Below, one piece after another: positions 43,501 to 54,030 of a stretch of 64,000 nt of DNA. Origin of the DNA: Peromyscus leucopus. Taxonomy: Eukaryota; Chordata; Mammalia; Rodentia; Cricetidae. Position numbers and translations under genes: made by a program. The stretch lies in the NCBI RefSeq assembly GCF_004664715.2, contig NC_051063.1:67729518-67793517 (forward strand). The letters are read 5' to 3'. Positions within the stretch are counted from its first letter, which is position 1; the number at the start of each line of letters is the position of its first letter. The notes beneath the pieces are model-generated. The model was not told the origin of the DNA. It saw nothing but the letters and a program-made list of their open reading frames with translations, and ran no database searches.

Positions 43501-45971
43501 GACAAAGAACCTGGGAATGCAAACACAGATGATTTTGACTTTAAGATGTGATCAAATTTTTATTATTGACTCAATAATCCGATCCTTAAAATCTTTTTTT
43601 AACAAGCAAGGCTGGATAGGCCATCTGTGTCAAGTTCAAGGCTTCTCAAAGTTTTTGAGCTTGCTGCTTGCCTCCAAACACTTGAAGGTGAATGGTTGCA
43701 TGAATTCTTCCATCATTGTTCAAATACCCAGGAAGCCTCCTGCATAACGACACTCTACTGTTTTGTATTGTAATTTTCTAGAGGGGCAGAGAGCTTATTT
43801 ATTTCATAGTAGATAGAGTAAGTTTTACAAACATTTTTTTCCCTTGACCTTCTTGGTCTTTCCACCATAAGACATCTGTCCCCAAAGTTCCAGAGCTGTG
43901 ACTTCACAGGGTACACAGATGTGCAACATCTGTGGTGCCACATCCTGGGTGGTTGTTGAGAGGGCTTCATGGTGGGTAAGCCCCAGACTCAGAGTGATCC
44001 TGGGCTGTTCACCTCCATCAGTCATGATGACCTTGCTATTCTTCATAGGCTTGGAGAAAATCCCTACTGGCAGAAACACTTTTACCATGGCTTTTCTCAG
44101 CTGCCTGTGGTTGGGTTTGGAGATCGCCGTGCCAGAGAGCCGAATGAATGCCCTAGCTTCACAGGGCCACACCATCTGCTAGTCAAGAAGGCTTTGCGCA
44201 CATGAGAGGAAGGCCTGCTGATGCTTAGGGGAAGGTTGCCCTGAGAATGTTTTTCCACGTGTCTTAGAAACAAAAGTGAAAGTCTTGGAAGGCAATTCTT
44301 TTGTGGATTAGGCTTGGAAACCAAATCCGATGCCTCCTCTATGTGACCCCAGCTTTTATGGCTGTGAGTTCGAATGGCTTACCAGAGGCCAACAAAAACA
44401 AGTGAAGGCCTCCAATAAAAGCTGTGTCCAATGGCGTTAATATTAAATACACTTAGGCACATACCGATAATGAAATACTAAGTAAGGGAAACAGTTGCTT
44501 AAATATATATCCTTTCTGTGAACGACAGCTGTGTAATTTCTTTAAAAAAAAGTCAAATGGAACACTTTGCCAATTCTCCAAGGAGAGTGTAGAGTGTTGG
44601 ATTGCCTCTCCATGAGGAGATATGGAGATGGCAGAGCCATGTTGGAATTCTACCCTGGCTAAAGGTCGGCACACGTGGATGGCAAGTACATCAGCTCCTG
44701 CTCCTGTATATTTTCTCTTGATAAAAGGTTAGTCTCCTTACTTCTCGGGAGCACAACTGAACCAAATGAAGATTTCACTTTCCTGAATTTGAATCACAGC
44801 TGGAGTTGGTTAGTCCAAAGGGGGCCGTGATGGGAAGGAGGCCTGTAATTGTCTTACCTGGCTGTGCAGTTGCCTTGATATCTTGATTTCAAGGGCAATG
44901 GCTTTTGGCTTCTTTAATGCATGATATTTTAACTTGTCCCATGTAGGGGATACTAAGAACCCTCTTGTTATCGGTTACTAATAAAAAAACTCTGGAAATG
45001 TTTGAAGAGAAGGGAGAAGAGCCTGACCCAGTGTTCCCTGAGAGCTGAGATGCATTGTGGAGCCCTGGGTACTCATGATGCAGTGATGGGCCCATCTGGC
45101 AGTGCGGTGAGGGGGTCAGGCCAACCACACTGCTAGTGTCCACTCCTCCAAGACATCTTCAGAATGTTCATATGCTTTGATGGTGCACACTGCCTGATGT
45201 CTTAGCTCAGCAGACAGTGTGTTGGAAATGGGCATTCTGACTGCTGGTCACTGGCTCCAAGATGTCCCAAGGAGAGATAAGGAGGTAGCTGGATGACTTG
45301 GTGACAAGGAGAAGCATCTCTTAGGTTGGTTGGGAGAAGGTTGTCCAAGAAGTCTAATGTCTTACTTTTCTTTTTCTGCAGTTCCCAGACTCTGCCCATG
45401 ATCAGTTGCCCCACTCCCGGGTTGGCCTGGGAGTGAACTGAGGAGCCTCACATGACCCATGGCTTGTGGGAGTATTTTGTGTCCTTCTGCCTATGGAGGA
45501 CGACCATGAACAACAGCAATAGGCTGTGTGTTTTGGGAGACCCTTGGACAACCCTGGCCAACAACTCAAAAGGGGCTTCTAATGTTTGTATTGGGGGTTT
45601 TGGTGTCTTTGGCTCTTGAGGGATGTGCTATCAGCCCAGATAAGAAAGTTCTTTGAAACTATATATGTATATTTATACACTGAATTGTGTGCATTACAGA
45701 TGTTCTAAGGCAAATAGTTAATAGTATGATTACTTGTGGCATTTTCTGACATCCTTATTGTTGTTTTACTACCTACCTCTGTCTCCTGTATTTATCTCCC
45801 TCCCCCTTCCCTAAGGAGCACCCATATTGCATTGTCCAAGTTGAAAGTCTCTAGACTATTAAGATTTTCTTAAAATAATGCTTTGCAATTTTCATTATGG
45901 TGATATTACAAATTTTCTCTTAGATTTATTCCTTACTTTTTGTAATAATAATCCTTAATTAAAGTTGCATT

Positions 45972-46110
45972 TTTAAAAATCCCAGCACTTCGTAGGCAGA
46001 GGCAGGTCGATCTCTGAGTTCAAGGCCAGCTTGGTCTACATAGTGAGTTATAGGACAACCAGGGCTACACAGAGAAACCCTGTATCAAAAAACAAAACAA
46101 AACAAACATT
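45972..46110 (+). mobile_element. B1 SINE, 5' truncated
   Basis: AAATCCCAGCACTTCGTAGG, CAGAGGCAGGTCGATCTCTG, AAGGCCAGCTTGGTCTACAT and GAGAAACCCTGTATC with an AAAACAAAAC tail. The first 20 or so bases of B1 are missing. Confidence 0.9.
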
Positions 46111-46114
46111 TTTT

Positions 46115-46118
<4 letters not shown>

Positions 46119-46158
<40 letters not shown>

Positions 46159-46173
46159 GTGTGTGTGTGTGTG
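46119..46173. repeat. (CT)n(GT)n compound microsatellite
   Basis: About 17 CT then about 9 GT copies, just downstream of the B1. Confidence 0.95.
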
Positions 46174-46855
46174 ATTTTATTATTATTTGCTAACTGTATC
46201 AAACAACGTTTGACTGTTGTTTGTTGAAATAGACAATATTCAGCTCAAAAGTAGCCATTTCATAGCACTTATTCTGCTGTATTGGCTTTCCTCAGCCTGT
46301 TACTATTCCAGTCTTTTGTGGTGCTTTTGGGTTAAATTAAAAATTACATTGCATGAAATATTGAACTTTGTTTCCCTCCCTAATTCTTACATTTAGCTTT
46401 TCTTTCTGACTTCCTCTGACTGGGATCTCTCAGACACTGTCTACAATATTTGGAAAAACATGACTCATGCATATCTATTTTCATCTTTGGATTTCAACGC
46501 AGTACTGTCATCCTTTTTCTCCTGCTATTATAGATTCCAAGTGGCCAGAGGTGAGCTTTCCAGGCTGGAACCAACATCCTTCTACACAGCCCTTCGCTTT
46601 TCTTGCCTCCTGTGAGAATCTCCTTGATTGCTGGTCTCACAGAATGCTTCTGGTTCCTTTTGGATCTTCGCAGCCCAAACACCAGAACCCACGACTTCTC
46701 CACAACCACAGCTTCCACAGTGGCTGCTCTGCTTTGCATTTTCTACCAACAAGTTAAGAAAATTCCAGCTGCTCTATGTTTTCAATTCTTGGCATTGCCA
46801 GTGAAAGAATATTCGTATATATAATCCTATGAAGTTTTGATTGGTACGTCAAATC
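46174..46855. other. unassigned non-coding DNA
   Basis: Overlapping short open frames on both strands at 46,467-46,824 without recognisable domains. May be diverged L1. Confidence 0.35.
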
Positions 46856-47500
46856 TCTAGGTCAAATTGTTGAGAACTGGTCTCTGAACAGTATCAAGTC
46901 TGTCTATCCCTGAACATGGTGCATCTTTCCATTGACCTATGTCTGCTTTTCTGTAGTAGGTCAGTACTTTGAAATTTTCAATATGTAGCTTTTCAGAGAT
47001 TGTGTTAGATTTATATCTAACTATTTTATTTTGATGGTGTTGTTGTTAATGTTATTTAAAACTTAAAATCCAACTGTTCTCTTGTAATTAGAAATACAAT
47101 TCATTTTGACTGAATGGTTGATGACATTTCTGAACACAGTTGTTATTTCTAAGGGCTATTTTGTTATTCATTTTTTTTACTTCATCCATAGACAACTGTG
47201 GCATGTCTAAATAGAAGGATGGCTTTTATTTTTCTCGCTTAATTTGATATGTATGCCTTGTATTCCTTTTTCTTGTCTACTGCATTGTCTTCCAGTGTGA
47301 ATCTCTCTAGGCATACTGAAAGCTGATACCGATCTGCCCCTTGACTCCAATCTTACTGAAAGCATACAGTTTTCACTCCATTATTGACAGGAATTTTAAA
47401 AGTTGTATATGTTGTTCATTTGTTTAAGGGATTTCATTTCTTTTCCTACCTTGCTAAGAATGTTAGCCAGAAATGCATATTTTTTTCAAGTATTTTTCAT
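46856..47500 (-). mobile_element. ancient L1 ORF2, antisense
   Basis: CATGGTGCATCTTTCCATTGA, GTGTTAGATTTATATCTAAC, AGAAATACAATTCATTTTGAC, AAGGATGGCTTTTATTTTTC and CTTGTATTCCTTTTTCTTG follow the antisense order of L1 ORF2. Confidence 0.65.
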
Positions 47501-48770
47501 GTATAAACTGAGTGGACCCCATGACAAGTCAGTTCTGCTGCAATCTTGGTCCTAATCAAACTTCAACCCAAAGTTGGCCCTTATCCTGGGTCTCAGGAGT
47601 GTGGCTTTATTGATTTTTCCCCCCTGTAACCAGCCAGTGGATTTTTCTCTATTCCCTTCTTCACTGCACAATTTCTACATGTCATGGGAACATCTTTGTT
47701 CCTTTCCATAACACATACGTGAGCACGTGCACAGACACCCCTCACACATACCCTACACACAGAGGCATGCCCATTCATGTACACCAAATCTTTTCTTCCT
47801 GTGGAAAGTGCAGAGGGTGATCCTGGAGCACTTCCTCACACCTCTGGGCCTCTGCTGTCCTCTGAGCCAGGATTACACATGGCCATCCTTTAGAGCTTGT
47901 GGGGACTTCTGGGTAGAGGGAGGGCCTATGGAAAGGCATGTGCTCCAGCACCCAAAATGAACAGCCATGGAATAGTTTCACATTGCTTCCCTGGCTAACA
48001 TGGACCTTCTGCAATTGCTCACCTGGTTTGGCTAATTCTTCCTGGAGATCTAGTTGTTTCTTCCTGGGTGGGTGCAAGTGATTTCTTCTCAGTTGCTGTC
48101 CCATCTTGCCCAGGGTTGGGCCAAGTTCTTCTGTGCCCTTGCTCTCAGATATGTTAAACAATGCTTGTCCTTTCTTTTTTTTCTCTTTCAAATGGATGAT
48201 AACCCAGTTCCTTCCAGCATACTCCATCCCAAGGTAGAACCTGCAAGAATCTGACATTTCCCCTTTCTTTTTAATTATGAAAGTGTACAGAGTTGTGTTG
48301 GATATTTTTCTGATGTCTCTTGAAATAGCCATGCTATTCTCTCTACTCTATTTCTGTGTTGAGTTATTTATGCATATCTGTGCACACACAGTGAATTATA
48401 TATATGCACATGTACAGGGTGTGAATATGTGGTTTTTATCTATTTGAATATTGAAATAATAGCAACCATATATAAAAGCCTGAGGTAGAGTTTGAAGGGC
48501 TTGCTTTGTTAAAGCCATTGGAGGCAAGTGGCAGACATGTTCCCCTTTAGACCCTGATACTTCAGTAGATTCCTGTAACAAGTGCTTCCTTCTATTCATA
48601 CATCAGAACTGGGATTTCAACATGGGCATGCCTTTTCATCTGAGCCTCACACTCAGCCAAGGTTTGGCCATGAACTTCAATAATATCTTTTGCGGTCAGA
48701 GGATGCTTGTAGAGTCATGTGCTATGTCTTCTCGGGCGTTTCTCCATCTCCTCTCATCTTGAGTTCCCTA
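47501..48770. other. unassigned DNA between L1 fragments
   Basis: Holds a 185-codon minus-strand open frame (47,775-48,332), one of the longest in the window. Its product is rich in K, E and Q and has no recognised domain, signal peptide or membrane segment. Given L1 on both sides, ancient repeat sequence is more likely than a gene. Confidence 0.35.
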
Positions 48771-49288
48771 GTCTTTCCATGTTGTGATCATTTTGACACC
48801 CATGAAGATGACAGGTCATATATTTTTCAATGTGCCTGATTCTGGGACTGCCAAGTATTTACAATTAGACAGAGATCCTGCCTCCCTGAGGCTGTTGCCT
48901 GGTTCTCATCATGTCCTGCCAGTTGTCCTGGGACTCCAATTTACTGCAATCTTGATGGTGCTTATGTTGACACCCAACAGAAGCAATGTCTTCCAGGTTT
49001 CTCCATGGTGCCTACACTCATCTCTCCTTGTAATTAATACACATTTGTGGGAGTCTCTCTAAAATGCTGAGTATCTTGTTCCTCATCAAGTTTTAAACTA
49101 ATTACTTAATTACTTTCTAAAAGGCTCCTGGTTTGTTCTTCCTCTCAATGGGACATAATTCTGTTATCATTATTCACCTCACTGCCCAAATTGTCCCCAA
49201 TCTTCCCAAAGGGGTTTCCTTCAGGAGGCTTGGGTGTCCATGGCATGGTCCACTCTCCTTGGAGACTTTCCTGCCATTGAGAAGAGCT
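48771..49288 (-). mobile_element. ancient L1M 3' UTR-type sequence, antisense
   Basis: AGTATCTTGTTCCTCATCAAG, CTCAATGGGACATAATTCTG, TTATCATTATTCACCTCACTG and CCAAATTGTCCCCAATCTTCC parallel an old L1 3' region I know in antisense. It is the host sequence for the ERV and continues at 51,744. Confidence 0.55.
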
Positions 49289-49294
49289 ATCTTG
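49289..49294. repeat. target-site duplication of the provirus, left
   Basis: ATCTTG, identical to 51,738-51,743. The empty site would read GAGCT-ATCTTG-GGCTCATC. Confidence 0.85.
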
Positions 49295-49880
49295 TGCTGT
49301 GGGATGATTTGTATGTCCTGTGGGAGCCCTTCTTGGGTTCTTTGTGGCGTTGCCCAGCAGGTCCGTATAGAGGATGATTGGGACCATGGGCCTGAGTGCA
49401 GGTGTTTGAGATGGTCTGCACTTGGCTGTGCTGGGGGATGGTCTGTATGTCAAGTTGTTTTGATTGGTTAATAAATAAAACCTGATCGGCCGTGGCTAGG
49501 CAGGAAAGATAGGCGGGACTAACAGAGAGGAGAAATAAAAAGGACAGAAAGGCAGAAGGAGACGCTGCTGCAGCCGCCGCCATGACCAGAGAGGCTGCAG
49601 CCGCCGCCATGACCAGCAGCATGTGAAGATGCCAATAAGCCACCAGCCATGTGGCAAGATATAGATTTCTAGAAATGGGTTACTTAAAGATATAAGAAAA
49701 GTTAGCAAGAATGGGTTGCTTTAAGATATAAGAATAGTTAACAAGAAGCCTGCCACAGCCATACAGTTTGAAAGCAATATACGTCTCTGTGTTTACTTGG
49801 TTGGGTCTGAGCGGCTGTGGGACTGGTGGGAGACAGAGATTTGTCCAGACTGTGGGCAAGGCAGGAAAACTCAAGCTACA
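49295..49880 (+). mobile_element. 5' LTR of the provirus
   Basis: 586 bp, from TGCTGTGGGATG to CAAGCTACA. Overlapping AATAAA signals lie at 49,470-49,479, and an A/T-rich AATAAAAAGG (49,534) could act as a TATA box. A 27-bp duplication containing GCCGCCGCCATGACC starts at 49,567 and 49,594. Each copy places an ATG in strong Kozak context, and the first opens a 14-codon frame. Confidence 0.9.
49567..49620 (+). repeat. 27-bp tandem duplication with Kozak-like ATGs
   Basis: Two copies of GCTGCAGCCGCCGCCATGAC plus CAGAGAG or CAGCAGC. Both LTRs carry it, so it predates insertion. The GCCGCC-ATG core also resembles a YY1 site (CCGCCAT). Upstream ATGs here would hinder translation of anything downstream. 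Confidence 0.85.
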
Positions 49881-49882
49881 AA

Positions 49883-49900
49883 TGGCACCCAACGTGGGGC
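49883..49900 (+). promoter_or_regulatory. primer-binding site, tRNA-Lys type
   Basis: TGGCACCCAACGTGGGGC, two bases after the 5' LTR. It differs at one position from the tRNA-Lys1,2 site (TGGCGCCCAACGTGGGGC) used by type-D betaretroviruses and HERV-K. This places the element among ERV2/betaretrovirus-like families. Confidence 0.9.
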
Positions 49901-51132
49901 TAAAGAAAAAAAAGGAAGAAAAAAAAAGGGACTAAAGAAAAAGGACAAATGAACAGGGATAAAGGTCGGTGTTATGAAAAAAAAAAATACTAAAGACAAA
50001 GTCCCTTAACCAAGAGGCGCTCCAATAAAGTGTGATCTGAGAAGAATCCTCTCGTGGTGGTAAAGAGGATTCAGAACTCAACACACGGAGCGGTGACGTC
50101 GGTAAGTTCTCCAGGAACGGTGACGTGGGTAAACGCCCCACAGTTCCTAATTCTCTCTCTCAAATGAGCGGCAGCCGCCAGTTTGAGTTACTGGCGGGTT
50201 CCTGGCATGTGTGCTTGACCTGCAGTATGGCGGGAATGAGGCCTCTGCAAGTGGCACATTAAGCTGCGTGGTGGATTTAGCCTTTGCTAGTTACAAAACA
50301 AAAAAGGTTTCTGGGCTACACGCTGCTTGGATAAAAGTGTAGACCCACTATTTCTGAGACTTGATGGCTCCCAGAGCTGGTGGAAAACGTACCACCGCCA
50401 TGTTGGGAAGCTGAAGGGGGCGGAGCCAGCAGCCACAGAGCTGTTTCAGGCTTAGAAGGCTACAGTTTAAAGCAATAAGTTTGCAATAAGACTGATTCAG
50501 ATGAAATAGTTTACAATGTGTGTAAAAATGTACATAGGCTTGAAAGAGAGAGGAAAAGGAACATAGACAGTTATATAAAGAAATAGAAAGTTTAAAAAAA
50601 TTAAGTCTTTAAAGAGAAAGTAAAAGTAATATAAGAAATGAGCCACGTAAAGATGAATATTACACAGAGAATCTGGATTGTGTTGTCTTTGGGATTTTTA
50701 ACTGCAGAAAAACATTTGATCATAAAAGATGTTGAGTTAAACCAATATGTATATATTAAAGATATCTTGACTTTAAAATTTGGATATAAGGATGTGTTAC
50801 TTTGGAAAGGAGAGTCTGCTTTTGTTTCCACAGAAAGCCAGAGGCTATGGATTTGTTCCAGATTAAGACACATCAGGTTTGACCAGCCAAGACCCCCTGA
50901 AGGTCTCTGATGACACCATGGCCCAGATGATCCAACATCCAGAATTGTTTCAAGGCAACTGGCTCAGACGATACAGCCTCACGGACTACTCCATGATCCT
51001 TAAATATTCTTTGCGTCCCCATAAGATACAGCGCCCACCTCCAGCAGGAAGTAGTTAAGAGAAGCTACGCCCAAATTCCCAAATATACCAAGCTGGCTTT
51101 GGAGATGTGTAAAAGTTAAAACCTTCCTTTTT
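49901..51132 (+). other. provirus leader and internal non-coding region
   Basis: Starts with an A-rich stretch (49,902-50,000). A duplicated motif CGGTGACGT(C/G)GGTAA occurs at 50,091 and 50,118. The first copy contains a strong splice donor (GTAAGT at 50,102) and a CRE-like TGACGTC. The rest is A-rich, with no significant frame. Packaging and splicing signals are expected here but cannot be placed. Confidence 0.7.
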
Positions 51133-51152
51133 AAAAAAAAGAAAAGGGGAAG
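51133..51152 (+). promoter_or_regulatory. polypurine tract
   Basis: A pure purine run of 20 bases ending GAAAAGGGGAAG, directly against the 3' LTR. This is the plus-strand primer site in reverse transcription. Confidence 0.9.
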
Positions 51153-51737
51153 TACTGTGGGATGATTTGTATGTCCTGTGGGAGCCCTTCTTGGGTTCTT
51201 TGTGGCGTTGCCCAGCAGGTCTGTATAGAGGATGATTGGGACCATGGGCCTGAGTGCAGGTGTTTGAGATGGTCTGCACTTGGCTGTGCTGGGGGTGGTC
51301 TGTATGTCAAGTTGTTTTGATTGGTTAATAAATAAAACCTGATCGGCCGTGGCTAGGCAGGAAAGATAGGCGGGACTAACAGAGAGGAGAAATAAAAAGG
51401 ACAGAAAGGCAGAAGGAGACGCTGCTGCAGCCGCCGCAATGACCAGAGACGCTGCAGCCGCCGCCATGACCAGCAGCATGTGAAGATGCCAATAAGCCAC
51501 CAGCCACGTGGCAAGATATAGATTTCTAGAAATGGGTTACTTAAAGATATAAGAAAAGTTAGCAAGAATGGGTTGCTTTAAGATATAAGAATAGTTAACA
51601 AGAAGCCTGCCACAGCCATACAGTTTGAAAGCAATATACGTCTCTGTGTTTACTTGGTTGGGTCTGAGCGGCTGTGGGACTGGTGGGAGACAGAGATTTG
51701 TCCAGACTGTGGGCAAGGCAGAAAAACTCAGGCAACA
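51153..51737 (+). mobile_element. 3' LTR of the provirus
   Basis: 585 bp. It starts TACTGTGGGATG, with the terminal TG changed to TA relative to the 5' LTR and the solo LTR at 20.5 kb, and ends GGCAACA. Differences from the 5' LTR also lie at the 27-bp duplication (CCGCAATG; GACGCTG) and at CCACGTGG versus CCATGTGG, which creates an E-box. Confidence 0.9.
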
Positions 51738-51743
51738 ATCTTG
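51738..51743. repeat. target-site duplication of the provirus, right
   Basis: ATCTTG, the partner of 49,289-49,294. Confidence 0.85.
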
Positions 51744-51956
51744 GGCTCATCTAGGGTTTTCTGCCATTGATCCTCTACAAACTCTTGTTTTTTCTTTGTT
51801 TCTTTTTAAAGGCTCCTCTTCTCTTTCAATGAAAAGTCATACTTAGAATCTGAAGTCTGGAGTGGGGTATGCTTATTATTATTATTGGGGTGTTGCTATT
51901 GAGTATTATTGCCCTTAAGCTCCCTCAGGCACAGCTGGTTAATACACATGTATTGA

Positions 51957-51990
<34 letters not shown>

Positions 51991-52450
51991 AATACACAGA
52001 GGAACATTTATACATGCATACAAGCATTTCTATATGTATACATATGCAAATACAAATGAGAAGTGTGAATATGTATTATTTTTATCTATTTATGCATCTA
52101 TGTATGTCTATAACCTATTGATATCTAACATTTGTCCTTCATCTATCTACCATCTATCTTATCTGTCTGTCTGTCTGTCTGTCTGCCATCTACCCATCTC
52201 TTTATGTTCCATCTCATCCATCATCTACTCTATGAGAACTCACTGGTTCCCATTCCCATTCTGTTTTCCCATCGTTTCAGTCTCCTTTCTTTTCACACCG
52301 ACCACTCTCCTGTCTAAGGTGGCTTCTGCTGTGCTGCCCATGTTTCTCCATTTACTGATTCACACATCAGAGCTGTCATTTCTGCTTCCTGCCCTCCCTT
52401 GGGTGGGTGCTTCCCTTAACTGTGCCCTCCTCCTCTGACATCCCTGCAGG
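51744..52450 (-). mobile_element. ancient L1M 3' UTR-type sequence, antisense, continuation
   Basis: GGCTCCTCTTCTCTTTCAATG, TACTTAGAATCTGAAGTCTGG, TATTGGGGTGTTGCTATTGAG and CTCCCTCAGGCACAGCTGG follow the same old L1 region as 48,771-49,288. Microsatellites at 51,958-51,990 (CA) and 52,130-52,190 (ATCT/CTGT) give the long but meaningless 189-codon frame here. Confidence 0.6.
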
Positions 52451-53049
52451 CCCCTTTAGCACCACTCGGATGCTTTCTTTGCTCCATCTAATACCTGTGA
52501 GAATGGATTACCCAAGAGGAGACGGAAGAGGGAGGGAAAGCACACACACTGGTGTTTGAGCATTAACTCCGCAGGCCTGCAATAAACTGCTGGAATGTCG
52601 TCTCAACTTTCTGTGTCTGTGATTCTGTGCATGGTGGGCTCTTTCCCACGACACCTTCCTTCTTGTTTTGGCATCAAAATTAAAGTCGTTTTATAACATG
52701 AGGTGGGTGGTTTCTTTTCTCCCAGGCTCTGGAAAAGTTTCTGTAAGATGAGTGTCATTTTCTCCAGAAAATTATTTAGAAGAATTCATGAATGAAAACA
52801 CTTGGGTATGGAGAATTTTGGTAGAGGGCTTAAACTTCTAATTAAATTTCACTAACAACGTAGGACTATTTTTTCCTCTAGTTCTTCTATCACATTTTCT
52901 AAGTTGTGATTTTGAAGCCTCGCCATTCTCAAGATAACCTGCTGGAAAGTATTTAGAATACTCCTACCCCATTTTATGTCCTTGGTGGCTGGATATTTTT
53001 TGTTTCTCTGATTCTTTCCTGCCTTTTACGTTCTACGTCCATTTTCTTT
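52451..53049. other. unassigned, probably old L1
   Basis: T-rich; TTCTTCTATCACATTTTCTAAG (52,882) hints at antisense L1 ORF2. No gene seen. Confidence 0.35.
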
Positions 53050-53640
53050 TCTTTTTGTTTTTACTTTTTCAGTTGCCTACTGACATTTTAACAGGGGCCT
53101 CAGTGGGCTTTGTTTTCCTCTGATGTTGGTTTATTTCACATTTGAAACAATGTTTCCTGACATTCCTTTTCCATGGTCTGGTTTCCCCTCCTGTTTGTAA
53201 CTCTCTAAGATGCATCTTTCAGTCTGTCCTAGACTTTCATTTCCCTTTGTAAGCATTCGAAACTATGGCTCTCCCTCTGCAAGTGGCTTTAGTTACACCC
53301 CATAGCCTTTCTTGTATTGCATTTTTTCTTTTTGGCTATTGCCTTCAATACAAAGTATTTTCTGATTTTCATTTTAGTTTGTTCCTTGTTCTATGACTCT
53401 TTTGGAGGTACATTGCCAAATTTTCAAACTTTTTGGAGAATTTTCTAGTTAAAGTTATTTCTAGATTATTTCTTTCATTTACTTTCAATCTTTCTAGTGT
53501 TGCTCCTTCTTGCTTTATGCTCATGAAATCCCCTCTCTTTAACATTTCTCCTCCCCTCTAGAATGTTGGTTGCTAATATCAGCCCTGCATCCTTTGAGCC
53601 TTGCTTTGTCTCTTTAATTATTTTGACATCCTTTACCTCC
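53050..53640 (-). mobile_element. ancient L1 ORF2, antisense
   Basis: AAGTGGCTTTAGTTACACCCC, CAAAGTATTTTCTGATTTTC, TTCTATGACTCTTTTGGAGG, CAAACTTTTTGGAGAATTTTC and TTATTTCTAGATTATTTC match a known antisense ORF2 stretch. Confidence 0.65.
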
Positions 53641-53692
53641 CCCCCCAACATCTATGTGGGGTCTCAAATGTACCCTCCCTGTCACTTCTGTA

Positions 53693-54030
53693 ATTGAGCA
53701 CAGTGGGTAAAAGCCCTTGCCATGCAAGCCTGAGGACATTCTGAGTTCAGTTCTTGGAGCCCATGCAAAAAGTCAGATGTAACGCTGTGGTGTACATCTG
53801 TAATCTCAGTGCTCACACCAACAGAGGGGAGTTGAAGACAGGAGAACCAGCAGGAAGCTCATAGGTTGTCTAGGCTGAAGTATGTGGTGAAGAGAGACCC
53901 TGCCTCAAAAAAGAGGAAAAGGTAAGAACAGACTCTCAAAAGTTCTCCTCTAACCTTTGCATGCACACTGTGGCACAGGTACACACATGCACCTGCATCA
54001 ACCCCCACCCCACCCCCCACCACACACAAT
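53693..54030 (+). mobile_element. B4 SINE, plus strand, diverged
   Basis: AGCACAGTGGGTAAAAGCCC, CATGCAAGCCTGAGGAC, GGTGTACATCTGTAATCTCAG, GAGACCCTGCCTCAAAAAAG, then CTCCTCTAACCTTTGCATGC and a CAC-rich tail. Confidence 0.75.

Larger units (their letters stand above)
39491..45971. other. 6.5-kb transposon-free stretch
   Basis: No B1, B2, B3, B4, L1 or LTR signature found on either strand, while both flanks are full of them. It contains candidate conserved blocks at 40.8-41.2 and 41.85-43.5 kb. A minus-strand frame of 116 codons (43,825-44,175) ends in a basic tail, but I cannot match it to any protein. Confidence 0.55.
49295..51737 (+). mobile_element. non-autonomous ERV2-type provirus, 2.44 kb
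   Basis: Complete LTR-internal-LTR structure: 5' LTR 49,295-49,880, primer site 49,883, 1.27 kb internal part, polypurine tract to 51,152, and 3' LTR 51,153-51,737, with 6-bp flanking duplications. The internal part has no frame longer than about 90 codons and no gag, pro, pol or env motif, so it must have used proteins from another element. The LTRs differ by 8 substitutions and one 1-base indel by my count (about 1.4%), so it is young. It could be a deleted proviral form or an established non-autonomous family like mouse ETn; a second copy would decide. Confidence 0.92.

Noticed and set aside
43825..44175. Possible processed pseudogene (116-codon minus-strand frame with basic end KTKKVKGKK)
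   Set aside because: I compared it mentally with common ribosomal and housekeeping proteins and found no match. There is no A-tail at the expected end. A protein database search would decide.
43825..44175. Phosphohexomutase-like motif (ARAFIRLSGT) in the same frame
   Set aside because: Resembles the RAFVRPSGT loop of PGM3, but nothing before or after it matches, so chance is likelier.
47775..48332. 185-codon minus-strand open frame
   Set aside because: Rich in K, E and Q and without a recognisable domain. It sits between antisense L1 fragments, so it is probably repeat-derived.
49298..49880. LTR start placed at TGTGGGATG (49,298)
   Set aside because: That boundary gives no clean target duplication. 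Starting at TGCTGTGGGATG gives an exact ATCTTG pair and agrees with the solo LTR at 20.5 kb.
51000..51500. 166-codon minus-strand frame, mirrored by 118 codons at 49,287-49,643
   Set aside because: It is the antisense of the LTR, so the two copies simply reflect the two LTRs.
51869..52438. 189-codon plus-strand open frame, the longest here
   Set aside because: Runs through CA and ATCT/CTGT microsatellites (His-Thr and Leu-Ser-Ile-Tyr runs) within old L1; it is an artefact of low complexity.
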